From NCBI GenBank assembly GCA_034370385.1, contig JAXMKZ010000051.1, positions 1-64,000 on the forward strand: a stretch of 64,000 nucleotides of DNA. The letters are read 5' to 3'. The stretch comes from Coriobacteriia bacterium. GTDB taxonomy: Bacteria > Actinomycetota > Coriobacteriia > Anaerosomatales > PHET01. Shown here in pieces: positions 63,865 through 64,000 of this stretch. Made by a program: the position numbers and the translations under genes. The stretch's first letter is position 1; each line of letters starts with the position of its first letter. The notes beneath the pieces were generated by a model. It was given only the letters and a program-made list of their open reading frames with translations, searched no databases and had not been told where the DNA came from.

Positions 63865-64000
63865 ATGCCCACTGCAAACAAGGAAGCTCGCGTCGTCGAG
63901 ATCAAGGATCGCTTCGACAGCGCAGAGGCGGTCATCCTGATCGACTACCGCGGTCTTTCTGTACAGGAACTCGAGGACCTGCGTCGCAAGACCAGGGCCG
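63865..64000 (+). CDS. rplJ: 50S ribosomal protein L10, N-terminal part (3' end outside window)
   Basis: ATG 63865, with AAGGGAGGTG 6 nt upstream. The visible 45 residues (MPTANKEARVVEIKDRFDSA then VILIDYRGLSVQELEDLRRK) match L10. It anchors the L7/L12 stalk. Confidence 0.95.
   Translation, partial: MPTANKEARVVEIKDRFDSAEAVILIDYRGLSVQELEDLRRKTRA

Overview
The window is a 64 kb piece of a high-GC bacterial chromosome that carries no phage, insertion sequence or CRISPR array. Its content is multiheme c-type cytochromes, a Tat-exported selenocysteine formate dehydrogenase, Rex, DisA, SigH, CheC/CheD, type IV pilus PilT and frequent GTG/TTG starts. Together these suggest an anaerobic or facultative actinobacterium of the Coriobacteriia / OPB41 kind. 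That placement is inference from gene content and codon use; no 16S rRNA gene is present.

Layout. 1-3481: end of a multiheme cytochrome, then a membrane-anchored TPR protein and a two-TM NHL-repeat protein. 3482-9967: a formate dehydrogenase operon with a strong promoter, an 18-bp Rex-type operator just downstream of it, a leader resembling a molybdenum-cofactor riboswitch, a possible small ORF, the alpha subunit with an in-frame UGA (Sec219) and an E. coli-like SECIS hairpin, a four-cluster FeS subunit, a six-heme cytochrome, and an intrinsic terminator. 9993-13357: polytopic membrane protein, lipoprotein, L,D-transpeptidase. 13461-22250: one chemosensory operon (cheR-mcp-cheW-cheY-cheB-cheA-cheC-cheD) followed by a Rossmann-GAF-GGDEF protein. 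22288-30257: cell-wall proteins (PG-binding, NlpC/P60, PBP1A), PilT, VanZ-like, EamA, J-domain protein. 30282-30930 (minus): a ferredoxin plus a short second selenoprotein that ordinary gene calling misses, expressed from a promoter with a CsoR/CstR-like palindrome in its spacer. 31015-34692: sensor-less MCP and a 24-heme cytochrome with an NrfH/NapC-like anchor. 34738-42533: tRNA-Pro, small conserved hypotheticals, SAM hydrolase, YhaM-like nuclease, MTA phosphorylase, site-2 protease, rex, tatA, greA. 42538-56077: lysS, clpC, radA, disA, PIN-TRAM protein, ispD, ispF, cysE, cysS, a SpoU methyltransferase, a YacP-like NYN protein and sigH, a gene order known from Bacillus. 56131-58996: tRNA-Thr, a class III nucleotide cyclase divergent from a stand-alone cNMP-binding protein, one unknown gene. 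59177-64000: tRNA-Tyr/Thr/Met, tuf, rpmG, tRNA-Trp, secE, nusG, rplK, rplA, L10 leader and the start of rplJ.

How it fits together. The redox genes form a coherent theme. Formate oxidised outside the membrane by the Sec enzyme would pass electrons through the FeS subunit to c-type hemes, and two large multiheme cytochromes in the window could carry them further. Rex (NADH/NAD+) appears to control both itself and the formate dehydrogenase operon, the Moco-like leader would add cofactor control, and TatA beside rex belongs to the export route used by the enzyme.

The least expected item is the ferredoxin / ArsD-like selenoprotein pair at 30282-30930. It has a C-x4-Sec motif in a thioredoxin-like fold, a good ribosome-binding site, an SECIS-like hairpin with a GGUCU apex, and its own operator-bearing promoter.
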